From Caldilineaceae bacterium (GTDB taxonomy: Bacteria; Chloroflexota; Anaerolineae; Caldilineales; Caldilineaceae): DNA of 64,000 nucleotides. Below the pieces are notes generated by a model. That model did not search any database. It was not told where the DNA came from and saw only the letters and a list, made by a program, of their open reading frames with translations. Positions 25,940 to 35,469 of this stretch are shown here, piece by piece. Positions within the stretch are counted from its first letter, which is position 1. Every line of letters begins with the position of its first letter. The stretch spans positions 62,001 through 126,000 of the forward strand of contig JAJDXQ010000034.1 in assembly GCA_022823185.1 (NCBI GenBank), read 5' to 3'. The position numbers and the translations under genes are program-made.

Positions 25940-28570
25940 TCAGTCCCCCGCGCCTCCGGCCCGGTATATCCGGTAACTGCCTCGCTCAAATGCCAACTCC
26001 ATTGCCTGGTCCAGCCGCTCTTCCAGAACCGGCGTAATCCCAAATCGGGCGCGCTCCGCTGGTCCGACAAGGACATAGTCGATACCCCAATGTCGAAACG
26101 TCTCCCGCAGCGTTGACGGGCGGGGTCTCAGATACACTTCGCTGATCGCTTCCTCCCGGCCGGCCGCCATTGCTCCGTAGGCCTGTCCGCGCCACTGGGC
26201 TTCATGTCCGTCCCATCCCAGTAGCGTAGCTCTGCCCGTTGCCGCGCTGATGCGCGCCGTCCCCGCGTTGTAGCTCGCCCCTTTGGCCTCCAATATCACC
26301 GCTTCGGGACTCGTGTGTCGCCTGATCCAGTCGATTACGGCCAGTTCCTCCTCGCCTACATATGCCAAGCCGTTCAACGTCGGCGCACGCGTCCCAAACC
26401 CCTTTATTTTCGCATATGCTCCTGCCACAGGATAGACCAGACACAAAAGGATCAGCAAAAGAGAGACGGCTGGCAGAATGGTTCCCATCCCAGGCGTTTC
26501 CCTCGATCCTCGCTCAAACTGCCGCATGGGAACACCCGCTATTTCAATATACCGGAAAATCGTGTACGAAGCCGTGATCCCAAGTAACAACCAGCTCTGG
26601 TAATAGAACTTGAAAACTGTATTCATCCGGTTGCCAAAATTGTCTCGCAGGTATAAGAATTCGGGCATGTAGGTCAACAACAAGCCAATCACAAACAGGC
26701 AAAGGACGAACGTGGTGGCTCGGCTTGCCCTGCCCCGGTCATGGAACCGTCGCCAGAGCAACCCGAGCGAAACTGTGATGGCTGTCCCCAAGAGCAGAAA
26801 CGTCCAGGGATGCCCCAGACGGCGCTCCATAAAGATAGCCAAAAAACCGCTGCCCGTGCCTCCCGCGGCAGCTGTCCTGCTGGCGCCCATCTCAGTCAAG
26901 AGGGCTGTGGCAATCAGAAATGTGACCGGCAAGCCCACGACAAACGCCGCCGTTGACAACAGCACAGCGGCTGACGGTCGCTGTTCACGCCAGCCCAGGA
27001 CCAGCAGCCCCGTTCCCGCCAGTAGAAAGTGACCGAACATCAGGAAAAACTGCGGAAACCTCGTCGGGTGAAGCAGATTCGGGCTGACGCCGCCTGCCTG
27101 ACTCTGAGCAGAAAGAAAGTATGGAAGATAAAGAAGCAGCGCCCCCGCAACAAGGATCGCCCCAACCAATCCTGCACGCGACAGCGCGCCGCGCCAAGCA
27201 GCGGCCTCACTTTCTTCCCGGCCCCCCGCCGCAAATAGCGCCGCAACCGCCACGAGCAGCCAGTAAGGAGGGAAGTCCCAGGTATTGAGAAAGAGAAGCG
27301 CGCCGGTCGCGGCGATGACGAACAGCAGCCCAGCCGGGCCAGTCGATCCCGCCACCGACTTATACTGGCTAACCAGCCAGTCAAGAGCGGCGCTGGCCCA
27401 CTCCCGCTTTCCCTCCGGTCCATTCAAATTGGCTTCCGCCGCGCAGCCCTCGCCCGTGCCTTCCCTGATAAACCAGTTCAGGGCAATTGCGATGACGAGT
27501 ATGACAAATGGCATCGCAAGCAGGTGAGGATGATTGTCCGAGAGGACGTAACTGAATATCGGAAATTCGTCAATAATCTCAATGTGATTTCCATCGAGAT
27601 CGACATCCTCGATGACGCGGCTGGACCGCCACCACCAGCTCCAGCCGCTGTCAATATACCAGAGGCCGGTTACAGCGGCCCCGCTCGGAAAGTTATGCAC
27701 GTCCACCAGCCGAATGAGCCAGTCCATTCGCACGCCCTGCGCAAATAACCATTCCAGAATCACGTGCAGATTCGAGGTCAGCCCGACCGCCGCCGAAGTG
27801 AGAAGCCCCGCTGCCGCCGGCAAGGCCACCTTGAAGCGGCCAGCCGTCCCGCCGTCTTCCACACTTTCCGTCTGATCTCCTGATTCGGACCCGCTTGCCC
27901 CTTCCCCGGATCCCAGACGGAACAGGTTGTAGCCAATGCCAAAACTGGACGTGATGAGCAGACCGAACCAGCAAGCCTGACCTACATTGTACGCGACCTC
28001 CGGCGGCTGAGCGGCAATGTGAGCCAGCGTCGAAATCATCCAATAACCGAAATAGTAATAGCTGATGGCATAGCCGGACAGCCATGGATCGCGAGGAGGA
28101 TAGGTGGGACTGCTCCAGATCCCATTGATGAACATCAGATCCATCGGCTGCTCAGTATGGTTGATCGCCGGATCATAAGCGCGCACCAGAGTCCATGCAG
28201 CGAAGGCAACAAGAAACAGGACTTCGACACTGAATATATAGGTCCAGGAAGGTGACCGCCCCACTGTCTGCCTCAGCCTCGACAGGAAGCTTCCCTCCTC
28301 GTGCCTGCGTTGACGCTGGAAAACCAACACACTAAGCAAAGCAACGAGCAAGAGCGCCAACCAGGCCCCCCCAGCCGTGTTCCGAAGCACGCCGTAACTG
28401 GTCCCCAACCAGAGCAGCAAGCTGACCAGCAATATCCCCACAACGCGCGCAAACGCATATCCGCCGTCGGGCAGCGCTCGAAAATATCGCAACGTCAAAG
28501 GCGTCGCCGCGATGCTTACAACTTGCGCGGTGAGATACCAGCTGAGGAATGGGATAACAACCTCACGCAT
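25940..28570 (-). CDS. DUF2298 / Chlor_Arch_YYY-domain membrane protein
   Basis: 876 aa, all polytopic membrane protein. Diagnostic segments: MFINGIWSSPTYPPRDPWLSG followed by the Tyr-rich AISYYYFGYWM (about 150-175), SDNHPHLLAMPF (about 345), and FGNRMNTVFKFYYQSWLLLG (about 650). These are the motifs that name the family (TIGR03662, shared by Chloroflexota and archaea). The family is thought to act in surface polysaccharide or lipid-linked oligosaccharide assembly; the reaction is unknown. The C-terminal 120 residues are soluble (IDWIRRHTSPEAVILEAKG). The ATG at 28568-28570 overlaps the Nudix stop by one base (TGATG), indicating translational coupling. A paralogous copy of this domain forms the second half of the 1651-aa protein upstream. 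Confidence 0.9.
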   Translation of the reverse strand: MREVVIPFLSWYLTAQVVSIAATPLTLRYFRALPDGGYAFARVVGILLVSLLLWLGTSYGVLRNTAGGAWLALLLVALLSVLVFQRQRRHEEGSFLSRLRQTVGRSPSWTYIFSVEVLFLVAFAAWTLVRAYDPAINHTEQPMDLMFINGIWSSPTYPPRDPWLSGYAISYYYFGYWMISTLAHIAAQPPEVAYNVGQACWFGLLITSSFGIGYNLFRLGSGEGASGSESGDQTESVEDGGTAGRFKVALPAAAGLLTSAAVGLTSNLHVILEWLFAQGVRMDWLIRLVDVHNFPSGAAVTGLWYIDSGWSWWWRSSRVIEDVDLDGNHIEIIDEFPIFSYVLSDNHPHLLAMPFVILVIAIALNWFIREGTGEGCAAEANLNGPEGKREWASAALDWLVSQYKSVAGSTGPAGLLFVIAATGALLFLNTWDFPPYWLLVAVAALFAAGGREESEAAAWRGALSRAGLVGAILVAGALLLYLPYFLSAQSQAGGVSPNLLHPTRFPQFFLMFGHFLLAGTGLLVLGWREQRPSAAVLLSTAAFVVGLPVTFLIATALLTEMGASRTAAAGGTGSGFLAIFMERRLGHPWTFLLLGTAITVSLGLLWRRFHDRGRASRATTFVLCLFVIGLLLTYMPEFLYLRDNFGNRMNTVFKFYYQSWLLLGITASYTIFRYIEIAGVPMRQFERGSRETPGMGTILPAVSLLLILLCLVYPVAGAYAKIKGFGTRAPTLNGLAYVGEEELAVIDWIRRHTSPEAVILEAKGASYNAGTARISAATGRATLLGWDGHEAQWRGQAYGAMAAGREEAISEVYLRPRPSTLRETFRHWGIDYVLVGPAERARFGITPVLEERLDQAMELAFERGSYRIYRAGGAGD

Positions 28571-29190
28571 CACGCGCCGCCCTCCCCCTTCGGCTTGCCG
28601 CTTACGCTCCGCAGTTCCGCATCCTTTCGTTCCGCCGCCGCCATCCCCACCGACCCGCCCGCCGGCTTGGAATTCGGTTCGCCGGGGCCGCTCGCCGCGT
28701 CGACACGCGCTGGATTACGCAATGCCCGCCCAATGAGGCTTGCGGTATATCGACCCATTGGAGGCAGTTCCTCCACGCAAAAGAAGCGAGCTTCCAGAAT
28801 CTCCACCGGATCGATTTTCAGCTGGCCGCCGCAGATTCGTCCCAGCAGGTAGAACTCCAAAGTGCGGCGGGTGGCGCGATGGCAAATGATGCCTTCCACC
28901 GCAGCATCCAGAGCCAGCTCCTCCCGTATCTCACGCCGCCAGCAGGCAAAAATATCCTCGCCAGGCGACAACCATCCGCCCGGCAAACCCCATGCCCTCC
29001 CGTCATGAAACCGGTGGCGCAGCAACAGTACCTGGTCGGCTTCGTCCAACAACACGCCGCTCACCCCGACGATTACCTTTCCGTTCGTCACCCAGCTGAA
29101 GACCCCGCGCAACCACTGCGGCGCTCTTCGATAGATGCCCGCGAGGAGCGGAGCCATACCGCTCAGTCGACCCGTCATCACACCTCTCAT
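28570..29190 (-). CDS. Nudix hydrolase
   Basis: 206 aa. Nudix box at about 71-94: GWLSPGEDIFACWRREIREE fits Gx5Ex7REUxEE, but the final glycine of the consensus (EExGU) is alanine (EELAL). It hydrolyses a nucleoside diphosphate linked to another moiety; substrate unknown. The C-terminus (about 170-206) is low-complexity. The ATG overlaps the stop of the 1651-aa gene by four bases (ATGA) and its own stop overlaps the next ATG. It is therefore translationally locked between two DUF2298 proteins, which suggests hydrolysis of a nucleotide-sugar or a by-product of glycan assembly rather than general housekeeping. A second in-frame ATG 12 bases in, with AGAGG in front, is also possible. Confidence 0.9.
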   Translation of the reverse strand: MRGVMTGRLSGMAPLLAGIYRRAPQWLRGVFSWVTNGKVIVGVSGVLLDEADQVLLLRHRFHDGRAWGLPGGWLSPGEDIFACWRREIREELALDAAVEGIICHRATRRTLEFYLLGRICGGQLKIDPVEILEARFFCVEELPPMGRYTASLIGRALRNPARVDAASGPGEPNSKPAGGSVGMAAAERKDAELRSVSGKPKGEGGA

Positions 29191-32100
29191 TGGGCCTGCA
29201 ACTGTCCCTGCAGCTGGGTAGGAACCGCGTAAATCGTCACCTCTGGATTCCTGTAAACGCGCGCCAGCAGCCCCGTCTGCTCCAATTGCGCAAACCGTTC
29301 CGACGCCCCCGGGTGCTGATGTTGTTCCAACTGGCCAATGTAGATCAAACCGATCTGCAATTCGTCGATCAACGCCCGTACACGCGTCAAATCGTCCGTG
29401 TTCCAGAGTTCACTCAGACTGCCGTGCCGCGCGCCAACATCCTTCCCATAGCGCTGTTCCCCTTCGTGCATCCCCATCAGACCGCTCAGGCCAGTCATGC
29501 TGGCTACCCGCGTCCCCCCCGCCCGGTAGTAATCCAGCTGGGCCGATTCTGCCAGAACCACATTGCCCCGAACGTTGTCCAGGAGCCACTGTATGGCCTC
29601 CCAATCGTACCCTAACTCAATCGCATTGTCTCCGTCGGGCCAGTAGTAGACGCCTTTCTCCATAAACGCCATTCCGTCCAGCGTTCCAATCGGCGGCCTC
29701 CAACCGGAGAATCGCTGCGAGAGCCGCGATGGCGTTCCAAAAATCGGATACGCCAGGCTCGCGAAGGTCAGGACAGCGAATCCCAACGCCCAGGCCCCCT
29801 TCACCATCTCCGCGATCGACTGGCCAAACGAAAGCCCTCCGCCGGCCTCCTTTAGCCGCACGTCCCCCCCGCCTTCTCGCTTCCCAGCCGCAAAAGCCTT
29901 CTCAATGTAGGTTGAAATCCTCGGCGCGACGAGGGCCGCCGCCAAACCCCACAGCACCCATACCTGGCTGTAAAACTTGAACAAGGTGTTCATCCTGTAT
30001 GCGTCGCCGCCATTGAGATGATCCTTCAGATAGACCACCTGCGTCCCGGCCAGCAGGGCCAGGCCTGTGACTGTAAGCAGAGCGGCGCAAAGCGTCGCGC
30101 TGCTCGTCGTCCCTCCGCGCCGCCAAAGAAAAGAGAAAGCGAGCCCAAGCGCCGGCAGACACAACGCCAGAACTGTCTGGTTCGTGAACCAAAGCAACAG
30201 CAAGGCCGCGAGAAACAGAGCGGGAACCAGGACCACCTTGGCGAAATAGACCAGCGTCGGCCGCTGAACCAGCAGGCGATGTACTCGGATAAATCGCAAC
30301 CTTCGCCTCTCGCCCTGCCCCACCACAAGCCACATATACAGGACAAAGGCAAAGAAGCCCCAAATCTGGCTCCATTTCCCTAGCTCATCGGGTGCCCGGA
30401 CCAGTCCGATTCCGCTCGCGGCAACATTCGTGTAACTTTGGAAAAAGGGCAAAAAGAGCGCATACGCCCCGACCACCATGAGAAGACTGATCCCAACGAC
30501 GGAAGCAAAACGAAACCGGCCTCGCCTGCGATACATCGTGACGGCAAGCGCCAGGACCCCCAGTCCGAAATAGGTCGGCAGATCCCACAGATTGATTGCC
30601 GCCAAAACGCCTAGCGTAAAGGCCAGACCAACAACGAGCATCGCCCCATACGCCCAGTCCCGGCGCCACCCGAGGCGGTAGCTCTTGAGGAGAGCCAAAG
30701 TCAATGCCACAAAGAAGATGGAAAAGGGAATCCCAATCATATGCGGATGCAGGTCCGCATAGGTGAAGCTCCAGTAGGGAAACTCGTTTATTGTGTGTGG
30801 GATGACCCGGCTTGGCGCCCAGAAATCGTATCCGGGAAGAGTCTGTTCAAAGGTGAACACACGCCACAGTCCAACTGCTGCCTGAACTGCCCTGTCTATG
30901 CCGGAAACGCCGCTACTGAATCCGCTCTCTCCAATACTGCGCAACGAATTTACCAACTGAGCGAAGCCGGCCAGATTCCCAAAAACCGCCACAAACAGCG
31001 GCGCCAACAATGCCGAACCCAGGCCCCAATGCCACGGGACATCGTTAGCGGCCAGCTTCTCTTGCTCCCCTGGCTGAACCTCGTATCCGGAAACGCTCCC
31101 CTCTTCGCCCCCGACCTGTGACAGGGCAACATCCTCAACGCCGTAACGAAGTGCTTCCATCCCAGGATCGGTGTCTCCCGGTTGTTCGATCCTGATGATC
31201 GGATTCGGTATGCCCTCAGCCTCCACTTGGGAACTGTCGTCACCGCCCCCGTTCTGCCCGCCAAACGCCGCGACCTTCGCCGCCTCCATGCCCAGTGGCT
31301 GATTCGCGACGGCCCCCGCGTCTACCCTGTCCGCATCGCCTCGCCCGGCTTCAACACGTTCCTTCGTCCCCCCTGTCCTCTGCCCTATCTGCCCCGATCC
31401 GGCAACCGTGTAGGCCACTGCAAACGCGTTCAAAACCGTTAAGGCGAACAGCAGTGGGATGGCCAGATTGAAGGCCACTTCTGCATACACGCCCGTCAAC
31501 TTGATCAAATAGGCAACCAGATAGATGCCATAGTAGTAATAGTTGATGTATCCGCCCGCGAAATGGGGGTCCACCGGCGGAAAGTAGGGACTGCGCAGGA
31601 TTCCGTTCAGGAACGCAAACTCCATGAACTTCTCGCCCCCGAACCACGGCTGCCAGATGTCAGGATTGGCCCGCCGAATCAGAACAAATGCCAGGAACGC
31701 GCCGGCAAACAGTGCCTCTCCAACAAGCAGAATGCCCCAGTTGCGCCGCGCAAAGGTCAGAACATCTCGCCAAATGAGAGCCAGAACGCCCGCGCCGATG
31801 ACACCAACCAGGCCAAATACCAGCCATGCGTTTCGCACCGAGTTCTGCCCAATTTCCAGACTGGCCGCCATCCACAGCAGCCAGCCGCAGATGAGCCAGC
31901 CAATCGTCTTGGAAAGCAGATACCCCCTGTCCCGCATGCCCCGGAACAGCAAAAAAGCAATCGGCCACGCAATCCAGCCAAGCATCACTGCCACAAGCCA
32001 CCACCAGGCCACAGCAAGCCGGGGATCCGCGCTGGCGACTGTATTCCACCTGTAGTTATCCACCACAGGCAACTCGGTCAACCGCGTCTCCAATAACAGA

Positions 32101-34142
32101 GAAGGTCCTGTGCCATCCGGAACCTCCGCCTCTTCCCCTGCCCCGCCGGCTTGCATCTCCTGACCCTGGACCAAAGCAAGTAAGACATTGATCAATCCCC
32201 GGTCCTGGCTTTCCGGCCTGCTGCCCAAGCCGATCGCATCCAGAAGCGGGGCCAGCGGCGGGTCGTCTCCCCGATCCCAGTGCGCCGCGCCAACCCAGGT
32301 CCCGCCTAATAGGTTGTCGAACTCCTCGTCGCTCAAATCCCTCTCTTTGGCAAAGATCGAAACGCGAGGGTGGTCATACAAGCTCCAGCTCTCATCGGCG
32401 CCCTGGTCGGGGAAGGTCAAGCCAAACAATCGAGGCGGCGTTGTGAAGTCGGCCGCGTGCGTAAAGCCCAGCTGCTCGCCAAACATCAGCTCATAGTAGC
32501 GGATGGTCATCGGGTAACGCGCCGGAAGCTCGTCCACACTCTCGTAGATTCGCTTGGAGCTGTAGATTACATAATCCGCCTCCTGCAGTTTGTCCCGCAA
32601 AATCTCGTACTTTTCCTCCGTGTCCTCCTCATAAGGTGACCAGTCAATGTTCCGCAATCCATGGCTGCCCATATCCATACCGGGTTCTCCCGGAATGCGC
32701 TTGGGGAGCGCATCGTCCCAGGACTCCCACAAGATCAGCGAGCCGGACGGCGCATTGGCATACACCCAGCGGCTTGCCGTCAGCCACGTGTGCTCGCTGC
32801 CATAGACGCCATTCGTATATGCCAGAGACCAGAACAGACCGCCGCCGACAGCGAAGAAGGCCAGCAACCCGGCTGCCATCTTTGCAGACGTGTCCAATTT
32901 GGGCCTGACTTTCATATGCGCCAGCCACACGATCAGGCCTGCTGCAAACAACACGGCAAACGGCAGTATCGGACTCATGTAGCGGTTGAACTTCGCCAGA
33001 AACGCGCCAGTCAGTCCGAAATAGGGCACAACCCAGGCCCACACGACGACCTCACCCGCTCTGGCTCGATAGACAACCAGCTTTGCCAGCGCCCATGCGC
33101 TCCCTGCCAGCGCGACGAGGCCCAGCGGCAGCCCCATACCCCAGACAACCTGCTGTTGAATGAAATAGATGTAGGGAACTGTGTTCCGGTACTGCCGCGT
33201 AAAAGGAAGATCCGCAACTCCGCGTACCATCCGCCCCTGTTCAACCAGCGTCGCCTGAATAAAATTCACCCAGTCGAGCGCAGCGTAAGGGCTGGTAACC
33301 AAGAAGGCGATTGCAGCCGCCGAATAGGTGACGAACAACGAGAGTACGAATCTTCCTTCGCCCCCCCTCCTGCGTATCAAACCTCCCTCGTCCCCCCACT
33401 TGAACTCCAGGATCAGCGCCGCCGTGAACGGGACCGCCAAAATCGGAAGCGCGCTGAACTTGGACGAAATCGCCAGGCCCGCGCCGACTCCCGCGAGAAG
33501 GACGCCCCGCCAGGATCCCTCCCGAACCATCAGCACGCCCCCGTACACAGCCAGAACCACAAACGTCGTGCTGGCCGGGTCCATGGCAAAAAAGTGGCTG
33601 AGCTGAACTGCCTGGGCCGTAAACGAATAGAGCGCCGCCGCCAGCAATCCCCCAGCTGTCCCATAGATCCTTCTTCCCAACAGGAACAGCAGATAGATAG
33701 TGAGCGTATCCAGCAGGGCCATCATCAGACGACCGGCAACCGCCACGCCCTCGCAGGCGGTATTCGCCCGCTCCATCATGGCCGTGATTCTGTCAGGCAA
33801 AGAAAGGAGAGCGGCCGGTCTGGCCAGAACGCTCAGTGCCTCCCCGGTCAGAATCCCCAAATAAAGCGGAAAGTGGCCGTAGGTAAATGACCGGCGGAGG
33901 TCATTATGCCGGTCCCACAAAGGGTTCAGTGGACTGCGCTTGGGATCGAAAAACTCCTCTGCATTCGCAGGCCAGCCAACCGTTGGCGCGTAAAAGCAAG
34001 TCGTGCTCCGCTCGTCCGGATGGGAATTCAACCCGCCGTCAAACCTGACATTCCAGGTTCGCAGCGCCAATCCAGCCAGCATGACCAGGCCAAGCACGAG
34101 ATACTGAATTTTCGAAATCTTTTGCCTAGGTTGCGTCTGCAT
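29187..34142 (-). CDS. Fusion of GT39-like glycosyltransferase and DUF2298 (Chlor_Arch_YYY)
   Basis: 1651 aa. The first half (about 1-660) is a GT39/ArnT-like membrane protein: one helix, then the outer loop SHPDERSTTCFYAP with the acidic pair, several helices, and a soluble segment (about 450-650). The second half (about 730-1500) is a DUF2298 domain: FAFLNGILRSPYFPPVDPHF, GGYINYYYYGIYLVAYL, YADLHPHMIGIPFS and YRMNTLFKFYSQVWVL. A 100-residue hydrophilic acidic insert lies at about 925-1030 between family motifs. A soluble C-terminus ends in GLIYIGQLEQHQH. Fusing the two activities suggests they act on the same lipid-linked substrate. It is the first gene of the minus-strand series; no clear Shine-Dalgarno or promoter was recognised upstream. 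Confidence 0.88.
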   Translation of the reverse strand: MQTQPRQKISKIQYLVLGLVMLAGLALRTWNVRFDGGLNSHPDERSTTCFYAPTVGWPANAEEFFDPKRSPLNPLWDRHNDLRRSFTYGHFPLYLGILTGEALSVLARPAALLSLPDRITAMMERANTACEGVAVAGRLMMALLDTLTIYLLFLLGRRIYGTAGGLLAAALYSFTAQAVQLSHFFAMDPASTTFVVLAVYGGVLMVREGSWRGVLLAGVGAGLAISSKFSALPILAVPFTAALILEFKWGDEGGLIRRRGGEGRFVLSLFVTYSAAAIAFLVTSPYAALDWVNFIQATLVEQGRMVRGVADLPFTRQYRNTVPYIYFIQQQVVWGMGLPLGLVALAGSAWALAKLVVYRARAGEVVVWAWVVPYFGLTGAFLAKFNRYMSPILPFAVLFAAGLIVWLAHMKVRPKLDTSAKMAAGLLAFFAVGGGLFWSLAYTNGVYGSEHTWLTASRWVYANAPSGSLILWESWDDALPKRIPGEPGMDMGSHGLRNIDWSPYEEDTEEKYEILRDKLQEADYVIYSSKRIYESVDELPARYPMTIRYYELMFGEQLGFTHAADFTTPPRLFGLTFPDQGADESWSLYDHPRVSIFAKERDLSDEEFDNLLGGTWVGAAHWDRGDDPPLAPLLDAIGLGSRPESQDRGLINVLLALVQGQEMQAGGAGEEAEVPDGTGPSLLLETRLTELPVVDNYRWNTVASADPRLAVAWWWLVAVMLGWIAWPIAFLLFRGMRDRGYLLSKTIGWLICGWLLWMAASLEIGQNSVRNAWLVFGLVGVIGAGVLALIWRDVLTFARRNWGILLVGEALFAGAFLAFVLIRRANPDIWQPWFGGEKFMEFAFLNGILRSPYFPPVDPHFAGGYINYYYYGIYLVAYLIKLTGVYAEVAFNLAIPLLFALTVLNAFAVAYTVAGSGQIGQRTGGTKERVEAGRGDADRVDAGAVANQPLGMEAAKVAAFGGQNGGGDDSSQVEAEGIPNPIIRIEQPGDTDPGMEALRYGVEDVALSQVGGEEGSVSGYEVQPGEQEKLAANDVPWHWGLGSALLAPLFVAVFGNLAGFAQLVNSLRSIGESGFSSGVSGIDRAVQAAVGLWRVFTFEQTLPGYDFWAPSRVIPHTINEFPYWSFTYADLHPHMIGIPFSIFFVALTLALLKSYRLGWRRDWAYGAMLVVGLAFTLGVLAAINLWDLPTYFGLGVLALAVTMYRRRGRFRFASVVGISLLMVVGAYALFLPFFQSYTNVAASGIGLVRAPDELGKWSQIWGFFAFVLYMWLVVGQGERRRLRFIRVHRLLVQRPTLVYFAKVVLVPALFLAALLLLWFTNQTVLALCLPALGLAFSFLWRRGGTTSSATLCAALLTVTGLALLAGTQVVYLKDHLNGGDAYRMNTLFKFYSQVWVLWGLAAALVAPRISTYIEKAFAAGKREGGGDVRLKEAGGGLSFGQSIAEMVKGAWALGFAVLTFASLAYPIFGTPSRLSQRFSGWRPPIGTLDGMAFMEKGVYYWPDGDNAIELGYDWEAIQWLLDNVRGNVVLAESAQLDYYRAGGTRVASMTGLSGLMGMHEGEQRYGKDVGARHGSLSELWNTDDLTRVRALIDELQIGLIYIGQLEQHQHPGASERFAQLEQTGLLARVYRNPEVTIYAVPTQLQGQLQAQ

Positions 34143-34636
34143 TTACTAAATCGATGGAGTCCCCAATCGCAAAGGCTGGCCACGAGCGCTGGCCAATCGC
34201 GGTGAGGCAAGACCCGCTTCAGCGACTCGCTGTGGCCTCAATAACTTTCTAAACCAGAATGCCTTTCGGCGTGAGTCTTTGAGCGGAATCGGGGTTGAGA
34301 CCGAATGACCATCCACAGGCCCGTGAAAGACGGAATGCCAACCAGGAAAGTACTATACTGATCTCAAACAGCCGGATCATCCTTCGGCCAAATTCGTCTT
34401 TCCCTGGTCAGAAAGAATACCAATCTGGTCTCAGTTCCTTTCAAGCTGACCTTACAGGAATCAACATCCCTAACGCGCAAATCCCCCGCCCCGTCCCAAT
34501 CCCCCCAGGAGCGCCTTTGCCGCCATTCCGAACCAATCTTGCGCAAAGCCACGCGAAGACTCCCCTCGAATTCGCGTAGATCGCATGCCTTCAGTGGTCA
34601 CGGTGAGTACCTCAATCGGGCAAGACCGACCTCCGA
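34143..34636. other. Intergenic region upstream of the glycosyl-transfer gene series
   Basis: No gene supported. It should contain the promoter of the long minus-strand series. A minus-strand TATAGT (about 34350) is present, but no matching -35 at the right distance. GCTGGCC is repeated twice near 34176-34193. Confidence 0.5.
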
Positions 34637-35086
34637 CTACCAGGTACCCAATGCAACAGTTTCCTGTAGAGTATCGGCGTCAAACACGACCAGGCGCAGC
34701 GCATATTCTCCCGGCGGCATTTCGTGCGGGAAATTTAGAGGAATCGTCTGATCGTACATCAGGAATGGTGCGGCGTTTGGGTAATCAAAGAGCGCCAGTG
34801 TCCGGAACTGCCTCGGATGTCCCCTACTGCTTGTATTGTCCGTAAACTGATTCCATAATATCGTACCTTGCTGGAATACTCTTTCGTCGTCCGTACTGTA
34901 AAGGCGAAATGAGACCGCAAAAACCGTTTCATTTTCTGGATCGGTCTCCCAAGTCAATTCCAGGCCGCCGCCGCCATCGGAAAAAACTGCCAACTCATGG
35001 AGCGCGATGCCCCCTTCGTATTCTACCCTCAGCGGCTCCACACGCCCGAATAGCCCCCAACGGCTGTCCTCGCACGAGGTCAACAA
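34637..35086 (-). CDS. Hypothetical protein, probable 3' fragment of a decayed gene
   Basis: 149 aa beginning at a TTG with no ribosome-binding site. It is a beta-rich soluble segment ending PHEMPPGEYALRLVVFDADT, a pattern seen at the outer C-terminus of Chloroflexota ArnT-like membrane proteins. It overlaps the next fragment upstream by 7 bases in another frame. Read together, the three minus-strand frames from 35841 to 34637 resemble one membrane-protein gene broken by frameshifts: a membrane part, an outer domain and this beta domain. Not recognised as a specific family. Confidence 0.4.
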   Translation of the reverse strand: MLTSCEDSRWGLFGRVEPLRVEYEGGIALHELAVFSDGGGGLELTWETDPENETVFAVSFRLYSTDDERVFQQGTILWNQFTDNTSSRGHPRQFRTLALFDYPNAAPFLMYDQTIPLNFPHEMPPGEYALRLVVFDADTLQETVALGTW

Positions 35087-35442
35087 ATTGGGGGTACTTC
35101 AATCTCGACCGACTCGGCCGATGGGCATGACAACGAGAAAATCGAACCGCTCTCCGTCTCATACTCGGATTGAAACCTTGGGTTGCCAGTCCCGGGCCCC
35201 GAGTCAAGGAATTTCACAAAGACAGGCCTGTCGCCTGGCGCCATGGCCGCTATTCCACATACCGAGTCCGCGTCAAACAGGTCAACCTCCGGCAGGCAGC
35301 GCCAGGCACTAGGAGGAACGGAGGAATACAGGAAGTCATGCACCGTTGGATCGCGCGAGAAAACCATCCGTTGACCGCGGGTTTCTTCCGTAAGCCTGGC
35401 GCGGCCACCACCTGGCCCCGACTCCTGTTCAAAAAACATCAA
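35080..35442 (-). CDS. Hypothetical protein, probable middle fragment of a decayed gene
   Basis: 120 aa without signal or membrane segment. It contains DFLYSSVPPSAWRCLPEVDLFDADSVCG and APGDRPVFVKFLDSG. Its stop lies within the first codons of the following frame, and the protein sense appears to continue there, so a single-base indel near 35080 is likely. No ribosome-binding site. Function unknown. Confidence 0.35.
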   Translation of the reverse strand: MMFFEQESGPGGGRARLTEETRGQRMVFSRDPTVHDFLYSSVPPSAWRCLPEVDLFDADSVCGIAAMAPGDRPVFVKFLDSGPGTGNPRFQSEYETESGSIFSLSCPSAESVEIEVPPIC

Positions 35443-35469
35443 TGCTTAAGGAGGTACGTGCCTGGAAAT

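Noticed and set aside
32661..33890. 409-codon plus-strand open frame, and similar long frames at 2027-3289 (minus) and 43922-45226 (plus)
   Set aside because: Each lies antisense to a gene with clear motifs; their products are rich in Arg, Gln and Pro and match nothing, as expected for G+C-rich shadows.
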